Shown here in pieces: positions 39,242-51,789 of a stretch of DNA of 64,000 nucleotides. This stretch comes from Sindora glabra (taxonomy: Eukaryota > Streptophyta > Magnoliopsida > Fabales > Fabaceae): NCBI GenBank assembly GCA_020226215.1, contig CM035233.1:53963751-54027750 (forward strand), read 5' to 3'. Position 1 is the stretch's first letter. Every line of letters begins with the position of its first letter. Under the pieces are notes generated by a model. That model saw only the letters and a program-made list of their open reading frames with translations. It was not told where the DNA came from and searched no databases. Made by a program: the position numbers and the translations under genes.

Positions 39242-39700
39242 GGGTAAATTATATTAACTACCCGTGAGACTTAACCCAGTTAAATTCACCATCTCTTATT
39301 TTTTAAAATTATATACTTCCATATGTTGATCATTCTTTCATCATTATAAAATACAATGATCTTAATTTTTTAATTGCAGTTTTTTTCCCTAATGTTGTCT
39401 CTAAAAGCTGGAAGATAATTTTTTCACTTTTTTACATACAAACATGTCCTTTTATTGAAGAATAAAAAAATAGGAGGCTTACATTTTCCTCAAGAAAAAG
39501 GTATATTTGTATATTAAAGTATAGGAAAATAATTGTTCAATCATTAGGAACAATATTAGAGAATGGATTATAATTAAAAAATTAATATTATATTTTATAA
39601 TGGTGGAAAAATGATCAAAGGGAAGAAATGTATAATTTTGAAAAATGAAATACTAAATGTAATGGAACTAAACTTGAGCAAATGTAAATATAATCTATCC
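39242..39700. mobile_element. MITE specific to unit 2
   Basis: The left end GGGTAAATTATATTAACTA and the reverse complement of the right end (GGATAGATTATATTTACATT) form a long imperfect inverted repeat. It continues through AAAATTATA(T/C)A and TTATAAAATA blocks toward the centre. At about 459 bp with no coding frame it is a non-autonomous inverted-repeat element. The target duplication is not clear. It has no counterpart at the equivalent place in unit 1. Confidence 0.6.
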
Positions 39701-40702
39701 GATGTCTTATGATTAACAAAACAACATCATGGTATTTGGAGGAGAATTTAAATTTGATTTATTATTAATAATTTTTTATCGAGATAATTATATATAAATA
39801 GATGATAAGGTAGAGATAATTTAAACAAACAATGGATCAAATTTAAATAAAGGAATGAATGTTATCCCCTCCCTAAACATTAATTCCCTGTACACATAGC
39901 ATTTAGCAAATAGACTATTTGCTGTGACTCCCACTATAAATACAAATAAACGTGATTATTCCTAAAAGAAAAAAAAACATTTTCAGATAAAAGAAATGTG
40001 GTCTTTGCAGCAATGAGTTTTCTTTCTTATTTTTTGTGAGGTCTTCTAGTTTCGGGTATGTTCCTCGTGCTGTTGACGGTAACTGCGGTGTCCGTATGAC
40101 TTCCTTTTCTTGGCGTTCGCAGCAGCGTTAATGTTTAGGAATCCAACCTTGTATTATGTATTCTATTAAGGCCTATAATGCTGCCCTATTAATTCGAAAC
40201 TATTTTCCCTGTTTAATGTAATTGGCCAAAGGAAAAAAAATGGAAGTTGCCGGCTATTGGGCAAGTCCAGTTTGCTTTATTTTGTTTGGTCCAAAAAGTG
40301 TCAAAAGCAACATCGGTCCCATAACTCACACTATGTCTGAGATTAAAGAAAATAACATCGCTTCCATAATTTACATTATTAGTGTGAGATTAAAGAAAAA
40401 AGTTCAATACAAAAGATAGAAGTTCGAAAACGAGTTTCTTAATTTCAAGCACCTCTAACTAACATAAAGCATTTGGATATATAGAAATTAAGTCAATATG
40501 AAACTCAGGATGAATCATCAATATAACATGTCAGTGAAAATAGTCTGCACAAGAACACTTTGACACTTTCACTAGTTCATTGAACTATACTTAAACATTT
40601 TATACATTTATTTACTATAAGTTACATAATTTTATTATGAGCTTCGGAATTAAACATATATGACATTTATGTTTGCACTGCAGCACTAAGCCTAGAAATT
40701 GA
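39701..40702. other. Intergenic DNA between T1 copy 2 and the intact T3 gene
   Basis: From about 39870 to 40615 this aligns with 18780-19680 of unit 1, and from about 40615 to 40702 with 25565-25653, downstream of the T3 pseudogene. The unit 2/unit 3 junction therefore lies at about 40.61 kb. The 65-codon frame at 40222-40419 is not conserved in unit 1 and is not supported as a gene. Confidence 0.5.
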
Positions 40703-43700
40703 TCAGCTATTCGAGTACTTGTTCCAGCTTTCAATCTCTTCATCATCAAGCTTCCTGATCCCTCCATAGAAGCCACCTCCCGAAACAGCCTGTTCCCCAT
40801 GTTTCCTTCTATTTAGCCCTGTTCTTCTATATGTGGAACCTAGAGGGTACTGTCTGAACTCTACTATCAAGGTATCTGTCACCAAAATAACCATGTATCT
40901 GAATTCTGAGGAATTTATACAAAGCTTAATTATTAGAATATCACACGCCTGCATGTACATATATATGTGTGTATGTTTGTGTATATATAATCTCTTTTTT
41001 CGAGTTCTCTTATTTTTTAGAAAATATTTTCTTACTAAAAATATCATTAATTTCTTATATATAAAAGAATAAATATTTTGAGTTTCTATATTTTATAATT
41101 GAAAAAAATTGATATTTAGAAGAAAATAATTTTTTTTAGAAAAGAAAAGTTGATATTCAAAACCATGATAGCAGAAGAGAACTTTTTCTTTTAGAAAAAA
41201 AAGGAAGTTATCTTCTACTAAACTTTTTATATATAGTATTGAACATACAAATAATTTTTCATTCTGTTAATATTTTATAATTATAATCTTATAAAAATAT
41301 TTTTCATTAAAACGAACAAAGCCTTAATTGCATGACATAGGCCTTGTTTGGCAATCAGCTGATAGCTGTAGCGGTTAGCTGATTCAATTAGCTGTTAGCT
41401 GATAGCTGATTGTGTTAGCTGATTTGATCAGCTGATTGCATTAGCTGTTTGAATAAGAGTGTTTAGTAAAATCAGCTGTTTATAATTAGCTGTTTGCATG
41501 CAAAATGACATATAAGGGTATGAGTATATTTTATGAATTATTTAAATATTTTTTATTTTAATATTTTAAATTTTATATATTAGTTAGTATATTAAATTTT
41601 TTTTATAAATATTATATTATTATAATTTATTATTAAATTATTAGATATTTTTAAATTAAATAATTTTTAAAATTATTATAATTTATTATTAAATTATTAG
41701 ATATTTTTAAAATTAAATAGTTTTTATCAATAATATTATATATTTATTTATTAAATAATTTTTAAAATTATTATAATTTATTATATATATTATAAATAAT
41801 ATATTATTATATATTAAATATTTTTTAAAATTAAATTAATATATTTTTTATAATTACTAAATTTTTTAAGAATTTTTAGAAAGAACAAAATGGAAAATAT
41901 AAACATTTATTAGGGGTATTTTCGTCATTTTTTCCAATCAGCTAATTGAAAACGCTGCCCCCCCTCAGCGTTTTCAATTTTAGCTTTTTAAGGGTAATTA
42001 ACTAATTCAATCAGCTGATTACCAAACACCAAAATCAGCTGATTGCCAAGTCAATCAGCTGATTTTGGTCAAACCAGCTAACAGTCATCCAAAAAGCTGT
42101 TTACCAAATACAGCCATAATCAATTTTGTTGTGTACATGGATTAATATACATGCATCATGTGGTCCAAAGTGTCTGTTCTCTTTCCGTATTTTCAAACGA
42201 AAGAGGAGCAATAGACCTCATCCCTAGCAAGAATGAGGATGCAAGCATTATTCGGAATGATTGAGTGTAAAACATCTGCAAGCAACTTATAAAATCTGCA
42301 GTCAAAAACCAAGGGCTCAACCTTAGACAGATGATGGAAACTACCAAGCTCAAGTATGGTAGGAGCAAAGGGAATATCCAGAGTGCTATAGCTAAACATA
42401 ACATAAAAATTATGAAAAAATAACTTTTTTCTTTCCCTCCATTGATCCTGCTTCTAAACCAATTTATCATAAATGTTTTAGTTCCAAATATAAAGAATAT
42501 TCACTTCAAAGCAGATATGTATTAAGATCTTAATGAATTTAGCTGCTGTGATCCGTTGTCTTGATGCAAGATCAAAGTTTAATATTTTGGTTTGGTTTGG
42601 TTTAGAAAGTATAGAACGAATTCAGTTTATAGTACTTCCTCACCAAGGAAAATAAATAAACAATATTTAACATAAACTGAATAATGAAAGTTTTCTCACC
42701 ACTAGAGTGGCATTGACAAAAAACTCCCCCTTCACATGTTTCCAAGTGACCAATGATTGCGTACCACCATTCTGCAGAACAAATATGAAAAAAGTTATGA
42801 ATCAGTTATTTGATATCCTCATAATTAGACATATATTGCATATATGCTAGAACCTCTTCAAAGATATCCGATAAAATTCGAACGATTCAAAAAAGATTAA
42901 TATGATTCCCGCATAACGATGACATGCACAAAATAAGAATATTTGAAGAGTAATCATTACGAAAAAAAATTAAAGATAAATAAAATTTCTCTAAATTAAA
43001 TTAAAATATGAGTAAACAGTTAAATTAAAGTAAAAATATCTAATATCAAACACTCTAACATGAAATTTGGATCTAAGAATATATGTTGAACCACTGTCAT
43101 TAACAAGCATGAACTTTACAAATTCAAATTATGGTCCAAGAGATTTTTGTTTTCCCTTTGAAATGAACAAGAAATGTAGATCTCTATAAAAAATTCAAAT
43201 ACCATAAGGAAGATCTCTGCTTGATCTCCATTGCACCTCTATATGATCCCCAGGCTTTAATTCATTTGAACAATTTGTGACATGAAGAACATGTGGATTT
43301 TGGGCTGGAGCTTCTCTTATTCTTTCCCACTGAATATTTTCTTCCATCAGTCGCCATCCAGAATATCGTGACCTGGAAAAAAAAAATAACCATTACAATA
43401 AAGCTGCATATGGACACAATCCAAACAAACAATCAAAAAGAAAGAGACTGGATACATCAACAAACAAAAAGGCTTCGTAAAGAGCCAACTAAGTTGAAAG
43501 GTTTTAGTTTAAGTAGCATCTACTGTTTGTGTTTTTTTGTAATATTTAGAATTCGATCATTGATCTTTATACATGTAATGATTTAACAACTCTTATTATT
43601 TAAAAAGAGAGAGAGAGAGAGAGAGACAATTAGTAGCCCTAATATACCTTGCACGGAACTTATCAGTTCGGAAATCATATTTGGCGAGGGCATCATAGCA

Positions 43701-44442
43701 ATAAATCATTAAGCCACCACCCTGCAACAAAAAGGCCCTCCGCCACTTATAATTCAAAAAAGAAAAATCAGAAATTCAAAACATATCATCTCATATCATT
43801 TTAACTTTTCATCTTGGTGCGTCTGACTCAAAAATAATGGAGCCCACCAAAATAAAGGGTCGAGAATTGGAAGTTGGCAGTAGCATTATTTTCTTAATTA
43901 ACGCGTAACCGTAATATTTCCTAATTGATATATACACAACCAAAATAAGTTTGTTGTATTGTAGGACTTACCCTATAAACTTGGGCAGGGAACCAAAACA
44001 ATCCTCTCTCAAGAGAGAAATACAAGGCCATCATGGGATAGTTTGATGATATTGATGGCAGCCTGCAATCCTCCAAAAACGATCCAATGCAGAGAATAGG
44101 CCAAGCACCACTGAAAGATCCCAAGGATCCATTTTGAACATTTTGGTTCAAGTTGTTCTCTCTCTTTCTTTTCTCTATATGCCACTGCCACTCTCGAAAA
44201 GCTGCATCTCCAATCATTTTACCCCATTTCTGCTTGATTTGCTTTTCCCACAAACTGTCACTTCTGCACCTGGTTTTCAGAGAAGTACAGACCTCTGCCA
44301 TAGTGCACAATTCAGAAGGTGAAAAGCACCCAAGAATGCTTTCCAAGGTTGGTTCAGGCAAATCTAGGAGACTTACTCTGCAGGTCACTTCCTTCTTCCC
44401 TTTATTAGGCACTAAATTGTTCTCTGACGATATGGTTGCCAT
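40703..44442 (-). CDS. F-box protein, At2g26850/At2g32560-like (intact T3 gene)
   Basis: Five coding exons join in frame: 44442-43972, 43721-43648, 43372-43203, 42771-42700 and 40875-40703. They give 319 aa, with the stop at 40703-40705. The F-box is at about residues 22-70 (SLLDLPEPTLESILGCFSP to DSLWEKQ). Next come WGKMIGDAAFREWQWHI, ERGLFWFPAQVYR, GGGLMIYCYDALAKYDF, LKPGDHIEVQWR, EWWYAIIGHLETCE and, near the end, GGGFYGGIRKLDDEE. The last exon is separated from exon 4 by about 1.8 kb because a Tourist-like element (41340-42115) sits in intron 4; a gene finder could easily miss it. Phase (one base of the split codon in exon 4, two in exon 5) and the VEFRQY and GFYGGIRK motifs support the link. 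A (GA)n run is in intron 2 (43605-43626). The likely role is SCF substrate receptor; both other T3 copies are broken. Confidence 0.88.
41340..42115. mobile_element. Tourist/PIF-Harbinger-like MITE in intron 4 of the T3 gene
   Basis: The ends GGCCTTGTTTGGCAATCAG and, as reverse complement, GGCTGTATTTGGTAAACAG form terminal inverted repeats. ATA flanks the element on both sides (41337-41339 and 42116-42118), a 3-bp duplication compatible with this superfamily. The outer 100 bases at each end are packed with CAGCTGAT/ATCAGCTG motifs that can fold back. The centre is AT-rich and has no frame. Related, older elements are nested at 12127-13135 and 34930-35870. Confidence 0.75.
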
Positions 44443-46063
44443 AGCATGAGAGGAACTAAGATTAGAGACCTACACTTCCATATCAAAGGATTAAGAAAAC
44501 TTAAGCCATCAGGTGATGGTGGAATAGTGAGGAGCTTGAGTATTATCCTTTTTATTAGCGTTGTTCCTAGAAATGATCTATCGGCCTCGTGATGATTCCA
44601 ATGTAGAATTATTCTTCCTGTGTTTCTGTTGCGTGATGCTGTTTCTGATGTCTTACTTTGCTATAAATTGATTCTGATAACGGCCTTTAGAATTTTTCAT
44701 ATTTTAGATCTATCAAGGCTGAAAATGACTTGGACGGATATAAGTATAGGAGAAAATTCAGGTAAAATTATACGTGTGTTTACTGTGAAGTTCTCGATTA
44801 CAATTTTACATATATATTACTTTTTCAATTCATCATTATTAATATAATTATTAATTAATTACTCAATTAGTTAAAAAATAATAAACATTTAAAATTGTAA
44901 TTAAAAACTACATAATAAATATTTATGAAACTTCACCTAAATTTTCACCATAATTATAACGTCGATTATTCCAAGGGCCAACGACAACGAGTTGATCCTG
45001 CCCTAAAACTCCCAGCCTTTGACTTGAGAGAATCGCATAATTTCTCATGTCTTGAATTTTAGAACCATATACTTCGTTAGAGTGAGAGGATAACCTTGTA
45101 CGTTTGAGAAATCAAAAGACTAGGTCCATTGTTGTTCCGCTGTTTATTTTATTGGTTCCTAAGAAGGCCCAAGAAACCGCATCTAAAAAACATGATATCT
45201 TAATACTAAAGTAAGAAGAAAATTATTCTTCCACTAGACGAAGAAAGATAAACGTAAAAACATAAACTAAAATTATTCCTACACTCGAGAGAGAGAAATA
45301 AATCTAAAAATGCTGGAAAGTTCAAATTAATGAGATTCATATATTTTCTTATTTTTAAAATAAGAAAAAGCTTTCCTCCAATTAGTTCAAATTTCTTTGC
45401 AATTAGATATTTGACAGATTTAATTAGACTAGGACAGTAACTTAGCACTTGTACCGATTTGCTTTGCATAAGTAAACAATGTAGTCGTAATTATATTGCT
45501 CTTGCATGTACTTGTACCTCTTTATTTCTTACTTGGTACCATTATTTGAATTTTACTTCCTGAAGCATTGACAATTAAGACCAAAATTTTCATATGAATG
45601 TAGTATGCAAGAGTTGAATATGTCAAAAACTTTCTAATGGTTCAATTTTACCACAAGAATTACACAAGATCTTATGAAATTAAATATATTTTATGATTTT
45701 CAGATAATATTACATCCTTCCAAACTCTTCGTTAACAACCTCAACATTTTCCTTGTGATAAGGGAGTCACAAAGCACCCATATGTCCAATGCCCGAGTCA
45801 AATCACTAAGTCGGTTTTATATGGATTATATAATAAAAAATAGGATACAGTCAAAATATGTAGTTTCATGACATTAACAATTTTCTGTCTGCGATGAAAA
45901 TCCCACCAGCTACCAAGAGGAGGTGTTATATTTGACTTGAGGGCAAATATAAACAATTCCCAAATAGGCACGAAACAAACAAATAAGATGATCCTCCAGC
46001 GCATGAGCGCATAATACTTCAAAACATAAATGCCAGAGGATGAAAATAAACCCAAGTGAAGGT
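44443..46063. other. Intergenic region between the T3 gene and the SMAP gene
   Basis: The first 200 bases are the T3 5' flank and align with parts of 34270-34400 and 11610-11760. The last roughly 200 bases probably hold the 3' UTR of the minus-strand SMAP gene. Between them no coding region is supported: the frames at 44620-44847, 45206-45469 and 45674-45871 have no recognisable similarity. Confidence 0.5.
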
Positions 46064-49000
46064 TTAGAGACCTAATCCAACCGTACGGCCATCCCTTCGC
46101 CGAAGACCTGCACTGTATTGTTTCTCTAGATCCAGCTGCAGCTCCCTCTGTTTCTCTGCACGGACAAGATCGTTGCCACTTTTGTTTCCCACATTTGCCT
46201 CCACCTTGGCGTCTCCTTTGACACCCTACAATTGGCCACGGGCACCAATGCAACCTCAGACTCTAAAATTGTGTTAGTAGGTGAGGAAACTCTAATGAAA
46301 CAAGCCAATTATTGAGGAACAAGCAAATAGTGTGTCTTTGATGTTATAATATGGGCCAAGATAAACCAAAAAATCAATCAAGACTTACCATGAGTTTGTT
46401 GAACTTCTCTTGACGTTCATGATCAGAAAACAGTGCAGTTTCCCAGCGGTGACCAGACTATAAATATTTGGCAAGTGCATTTTTTGAAAGCAGTAAACAG
46501 CGTAAGTGATGGCTTAAACGGAAAGAGAAAAAACAGTATATATAAGAGAATACACAGCATAAAACAAAAACAGCAGTATTATAACCACTGCGACAAGCTG
46601 ACGTAGTCATCTTAGACCAGAAGGCCAAAACAAAGTAATTTAAATGACTACTAGTAAGAATACGATGCAGCAACACCACATAAGAGGAAATGAAACCAGA
46701 TATTTCCAAAAAGGCTAAGGCATCATAGGTTCTCTTGGAATCAAGTCTTCCACAAATAGACCTGATAGCCTTTGTATTGAACGATATGCTGATCTTCAAA
46801 GTTAAACGTAGCCCCCCCCCCCCCCTTCTCAAACCAAAAAATAATAATAATAATAGAGAAGCTAGAAACTGCTAGAGCACAACATATGCCTATTGCCCAC
46901 TACTTTTCCAACCCCCTCCCAAACAATAAAAAGAAGGAATGAAAATAGAAGGAAGCCATTAATTGTATAGTTTGCATTAAGAACATCAGCTTTATCATCA
47001 TTGAGTTTCACTTGCTGCCTAGCCAACATGGGCTGCAAACTTCCATCGGAATGATAGGCAGCACTGTTCCCACTAGAAACACTACATCTAGACAAACAGC
47101 CGTACTAATGCAGATGTATTTGACCTTGTCAACCACCCATTAAGTATCCATTGTCAAACAACAAAGTATATCATACAATGTCAGGTGCAGAAACAAGACA
47201 ACAACCATTATTTCCATCACACAATAATATCCAAAAGAAATGGAAAATGTATTTCAATCATTAAAAATACCTCTTCCACTGTTGTACTCTTTTTGTTGCC
47301 CCACAAGAGCTTCTTCTTCTGATCAGTAGTCAAGCAACCAACCCCCACTAGGTTCCTATTAACTGTCATGCACCAAAACTTCCACATATGTAAAACATGA
47401 ATTAGAAGTAAAAGGATTAGAATCGAAACTAGTTGCCCTGAATCATCCCAAAGAATGCTAAGGGATTAATAGCAAATACAACAGATACTTAGAAATGTCA
47501 GCCAAAGCAACTTTCCAAGTTCCAAGATAATTAATCCGATTCAAATAATTAAAAATTTCAATCACATGATACAAGCTACATTTAGCCAGTTAATAAAAGT
47601 AAAAGACCATATAAATCCTGAATTCTCAAAATATTATAAATATTATTAGTCCGGTTCTCAAGATTGACTAGTAGTACCTAATTCAGCTGCTCTCATGGCA
47701 GCAACCTTTGCAGCATTTATATCACTAGCACCATCAGACCCACTGGCCTCGGCAGTCCCTAAATCCACTTTACTCACTTGAGAGAACTTTGAAGTCTTCC
47801 TTTCCTCTGCAACAGTTTAACATAATAGAAATTATTACATAAAGCAACCCATATAACAACCTATAGAAGCAATACTTATATGAAAGGTAGAAACAAAAAT
47901 AATATTAACGTTACCTTCTTCTCCATGATTATCATCCTGGTTAACAGCAAATAATTTTGGCTTCTTGACATTAGATTCTTTATCTTCATTACCAAACTGA
48001 TCTCCTAGTTTTCTTGCGTTCTTATCCTTGTCACCACTAATATCTATGTCATCATTCCTTTTCTTTTCCTTCCATGGAGGCTTCTGACCATCCAATTCCT
48101 TTTGTTCACTGTCATAGATTTCCATTTTATGATGTTTATCACTGTCTCTTCTTGAAGTTAAGCCATCTCTTTGCCTCTTTGACTCTGAATAAGAGACTGC
48201 CCAGTCACTTCCATATTCTCCAACGCTTCTGCCATTAGTTCTCCTTTCATCTCCACCATCCCGATCCCTTGTGCACCTTTCCCTCTCCACCTCATCAGAT
48301 GATGCATGCCTCCTGTCATATTTAGCCCTGTCATATGAAGAATCCTTCTCTTTATATTTCTGATGCTCCAAAGATGTCTCTCTATCCTTCTCGTTGCTTC
48401 TGTAATCTGACCTATCATATTTGTCACAGGAATATTTGTCTCCACCCCTTGACTCATGTCCAGAACGAGAAGACAATCTCTCATGATATCTATCTTCATC
48501 TGCGTACTTGTCATATCTAATGTAGTCTTCATGCTTAGAGTGACTGTGGAAGCTCCTGGAAGACTGTCTATCAGAATGTCTAAAAGAATCACCACGTCGA
48601 CCATAATGATACCGGCCATGATATCTGTCTTGTTCCCTGCCATCATCCCTCCTTGAATGATGTTCAGAGACTCTAACAGAGTCTTCCCTTGAAGCATCTG
48701 GACTCAAATTCTGTTCATCTTTGGGAATATCTGCATTTATGGAAAAAAATATATACATAAATTTCTTCAATCCTTACAAGCACACCTTAGAAATGCTGCA
48801 AGGTTACCTGATAAGATTTTTTTTCAACATAGAAATCCATGTACTTCTCATTCATATGGGACAGAGACAGCAAATAGATAAGGCAGCACCAATAGGGAAA
48901 ATTATAGAGAATTTTGAAGTGAATCATGAATTTCATAAAATCTCAAATGAAGCCAACTACAACTGTCATCCAACCATGTTAGAAGAGTAAAAAGCTCAGC

Positions 49001-50736
49001 TTTCTACTGCTTTCTACTAAGTCCAATTCTTTGAACTAAGTTATCCCTCATGCCAAAAAGACAGCACACAAAATTAAGAGGATAAACTTCTTACTTGATG
49101 CTTTCACTCTTTATTAACAATTTGACATCTTCAGTGGAAATAGCACCATGATTAATGTTGGCATAGAGAATTCAAAAACAAGAAAAGTAAGTAAAATTAC
49201 AGAAAAAACATTTTCAGTCAGAACCGTGGAAGTCAGAATCATGCAATTCACTTTGATTCTGCAGCAAAACAATTTGAATCATCAGAAGAATCGTTCTCTC
49301 CTTCAAATTGCAAAGAGGATTGCTTGAATAATTGAAGAATCGGAGGAACCAGTTGATTCCAGTGATCCACAAGTGCAGTTTAGCCAACACAGAGTCTTCT
49401 GCATCAAAACAGGTAGTGACAGAAACCAGGCGAGTTTCTGCACAACCCAAACTTAAAAAGCAGCCTGTTACAATTTTTTTTTCACTTTTAAAACAATAAA
49501 TAAATAAGCTTCACATCTGTTTTTAATAAAAATCTGACTTACTTTTACCCTCACCCATCTTCAAAAACCCTTTTTTTTTTCACGTAGAAGCCACACCACC
49601 ACCTTGAACCCTAACCTCCATTATTCTACTACAGCAGTCCCAATCATCTTAAAATTATGAATTTTTTTATCATCTATGCTTACATTTTATTATACATAAC
49701 ATAAAACATACAGTTTTCATATTGCTATCAATTCATGATCCAAAAAATTGACCAGTAGATTCATGATACAATTCAAGATTTGATAACCTTGGGCAAAACT
49801 GAGCTACCAATCTATATCCAAAGAAACTGAGAGAGGAGTGCCCCCCTCTAACTCTCACACCCTTCCAAAACCAGATCATATGAGTTCACCTCAGTATATG
49901 ATCACCACGGAAAGCTACTCCGTGTTAAAGCCATATAACTATTTAACAAGTTAATTCCTACCACAAAATCCACAATAAATACGTTAATAATATCTCACTA
50001 TTTTAATTTAGAAAAAACCACCTTCCACCAATACATAATGAAATTAAATTCCAACAAAAATCTGCTTAGTGTTTTTGTAATTTCATCCAACACTGGGAAG
50101 AAAATGAATTAAAAGGATACATACAAAGTGGGAACTTAAGACAATTACTTCCAAGGTGGGCATATAATCTCAACACAAGTATAATATTTTCCAATACACC
50201 AGCAAATTCCCACTTTCTGCAACAATAAAAAGAGAACAGAGCTGAAAATCGCTTTTCTGAAAGACACCAACATGACAGCCAACATTAGAAACCAAAATGT
50301 ATCCACCCCAATGTCCCCTGGTTGACTAGCATGCCAGATAGTTGCAGTTCTTATTTTCCTTGTTTGCTCCAAAATACAGTAGTTTAAGGCAGTGAAAAAC
50401 CTACACATAAATAGTCATCTCTGACGTAATTTTTTAATATCAATATGAAAAATATAGACTCCCCAACTCTCCAGCTATCCCAAAAAACAACATATGCAAG
50501 CAACACGAAGAAAAAAATACAGAAGCACCATCAGCAACATAAAATAATCAAAGTTGAAGCTCAAATATAACATGGCAGGAAGAGCTAGGTTAACGATACT
50601 AACCATCAGGTGATGCTCGTCCATGGAGTGGAGACCGACGCCGATAATTCCTATTAGCTGCATCACCGGAAGGCTTTCGAAACACACTTTTGGTATCAGT
50701 ATCCGGCAGCGAAGACTGCAAATCTGAGTCCATCAT
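46064..50736 (-). CDS. RSRC2-like protein with SMAP domain
   Basis: Six coding exons join in frame: 50736-50604, 48730-47915, 47806-47678, 47362-47271, 46457-46389 and 46225-46064. They give 466 aa. Exon 1 begins MMDSDLQSSLPDTDTKS. Residues about 45-316 are a highly charged R/D/S/K/Y-rich low-complexity region with many SR, DR and HS pairs, as in splicing-associated RS proteins. Exon 4 encodes VNRNLVGVGCLTTDQKKKLL followed by WGNKKST, the core of the SMAP domain found at the end of RSRC2-type proteins. SGHRWETALFSDHERQEKFN and a basic/acidic tail ending VGLGL follow. A nuclear role in RNA processing is inferred from the family; no plant function can be named. The first of two consecutive ATGs is used as start. 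Intron 1 is about 1.87 kb. Confidence 0.9.
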
Positions 50737-50750
50737 GCCAAACCTATGAT

Positions 50751-51480
50751 AGAATCAGCAAAATCAGCTTCAGACACAAAACAATCTCTACTAAGCAAAC
50801 AATTACGGCAAGGCAAATTGAAGAAGAAAGGGTACCGAAAACAAGAGACTAGCAAAATGAAAGGCCAATCAAGGAGCAAGGAAATTAAAATGTTATAAAA
50901 GTAGTAATATTTGTAAAAGTCATACATTCAGCGTCACATCCATTTTCCAGAAAACTATGACATTAAAAACCATTTAACAGAAGGTATTGTCACCAATATA
51001 CAAAGCATAAACCTCAAAACCACAACAAAGGTGAATAACAGTATGAGACTCACCTCTGCGGTACGATCGATGTCCTAAGCAATGAAACGCAGAAATTTAA
51101 AAAAAGAAAATGAAAATAACAATCTAAACCTAGAATCAGATGTTTCAACATAAGTTACCCAGATATATTAATTTTAGGTCCTCCATGCTCGAATCGAACT
51201 TAATTATGCAAAAACCTAAGAACACAAACCTGTGAGCTTTCCGAATTCAAATGGAAGATTATTGGTTCATTCGGAGGAAACTGGAGAGATAAGTAAGAAA
51301 TCCTCGCTCTGTGGTTTGCAATTTCAAGAGCCGCACGGCGAGTGATACTTCCATAAGGATATCCCAAATATGGAAGGGAGATTAAAGAATCAACTGAAAA
51401 TGGGTAAAGAAGATTAAGAGTGGAAGATGACAACATGCCAAACATATAGCATGCTTGGTGAAATTCACCGCAGTTCAAAA
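50751..51480 (-). other. Probable 5' UTR exons and promoter of the SMAP gene
   Basis: Splice-like signals upstream of the ATG suggest a split 5' UTR. There is an acceptor CTATCATAG at about 50751, a candidate small exon at about 51054-51081 (acceptor TTGCTTAG, donor CAGAG/GTGAGT), and a donor AAGCTCACAG/GTTTGT at about 51230. Transcription would then start somewhere near 51.3-51.5 kb. Without RNA data the exact exons are uncertain. The 92-codon frame at 51200-51478 is read as untranslated sequence. Confidence 0.4.
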
Positions 51481-51749
51481 ATAATACAAAAATTTTAAGA
51501 AAGAAAATATTATATCCCTTACAACCAAAAAATTTGCCCTTTTCATCTTGAAAATTTGAATATCATTTTTATAAATTATATAAAATTAAAAATTAACAAT
51601 CATTATAAATTTGATTCATTATTTTATTAAATTATGTAATTTTTTAAATAAGAATTGCAATATTATAATATGCTCATTTATTTCATCATTTTTTGGTATA
51701 AAATTTCATAACTCATTTTTAAAAGATTTAATTAGATATATTTAATTAG

Positions 51750-51789
<40 letters not shown>

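Noticed and set aside
40222..40419. 65-codon frame MAKGKKMEVAG...
   Set aside because: The homologous stretch in unit 1 (about 19.1-19.4 kb) does not preserve the frame.
42156..42470. 104-codon minus-strand frame next to the T3 gene as its last exon
   Set aside because: It has no F-box family motif and aligns with intron 4 DNA of both pseudogenes; the true last exon is at 40703-40875.
44134..44449. Plus-strand frames of 62 and 98 codons
   Set aside because: They are the antisense of F-box exon 1 of the intact T3 gene.
48158..48697. 179-codon minus-strand frame, MLQGKTLLESL...
   Set aside because: It is an alternative frame of the large exon of the SMAP gene; the low-complexity RS/D coding sequence leaves shadow frames open.
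51200..51478. 92-codon frame upstream of the SMAP gene
   Set aside because: It contains a donor-like site and sits where the 5' UTR is expected; no recognisable protein family.
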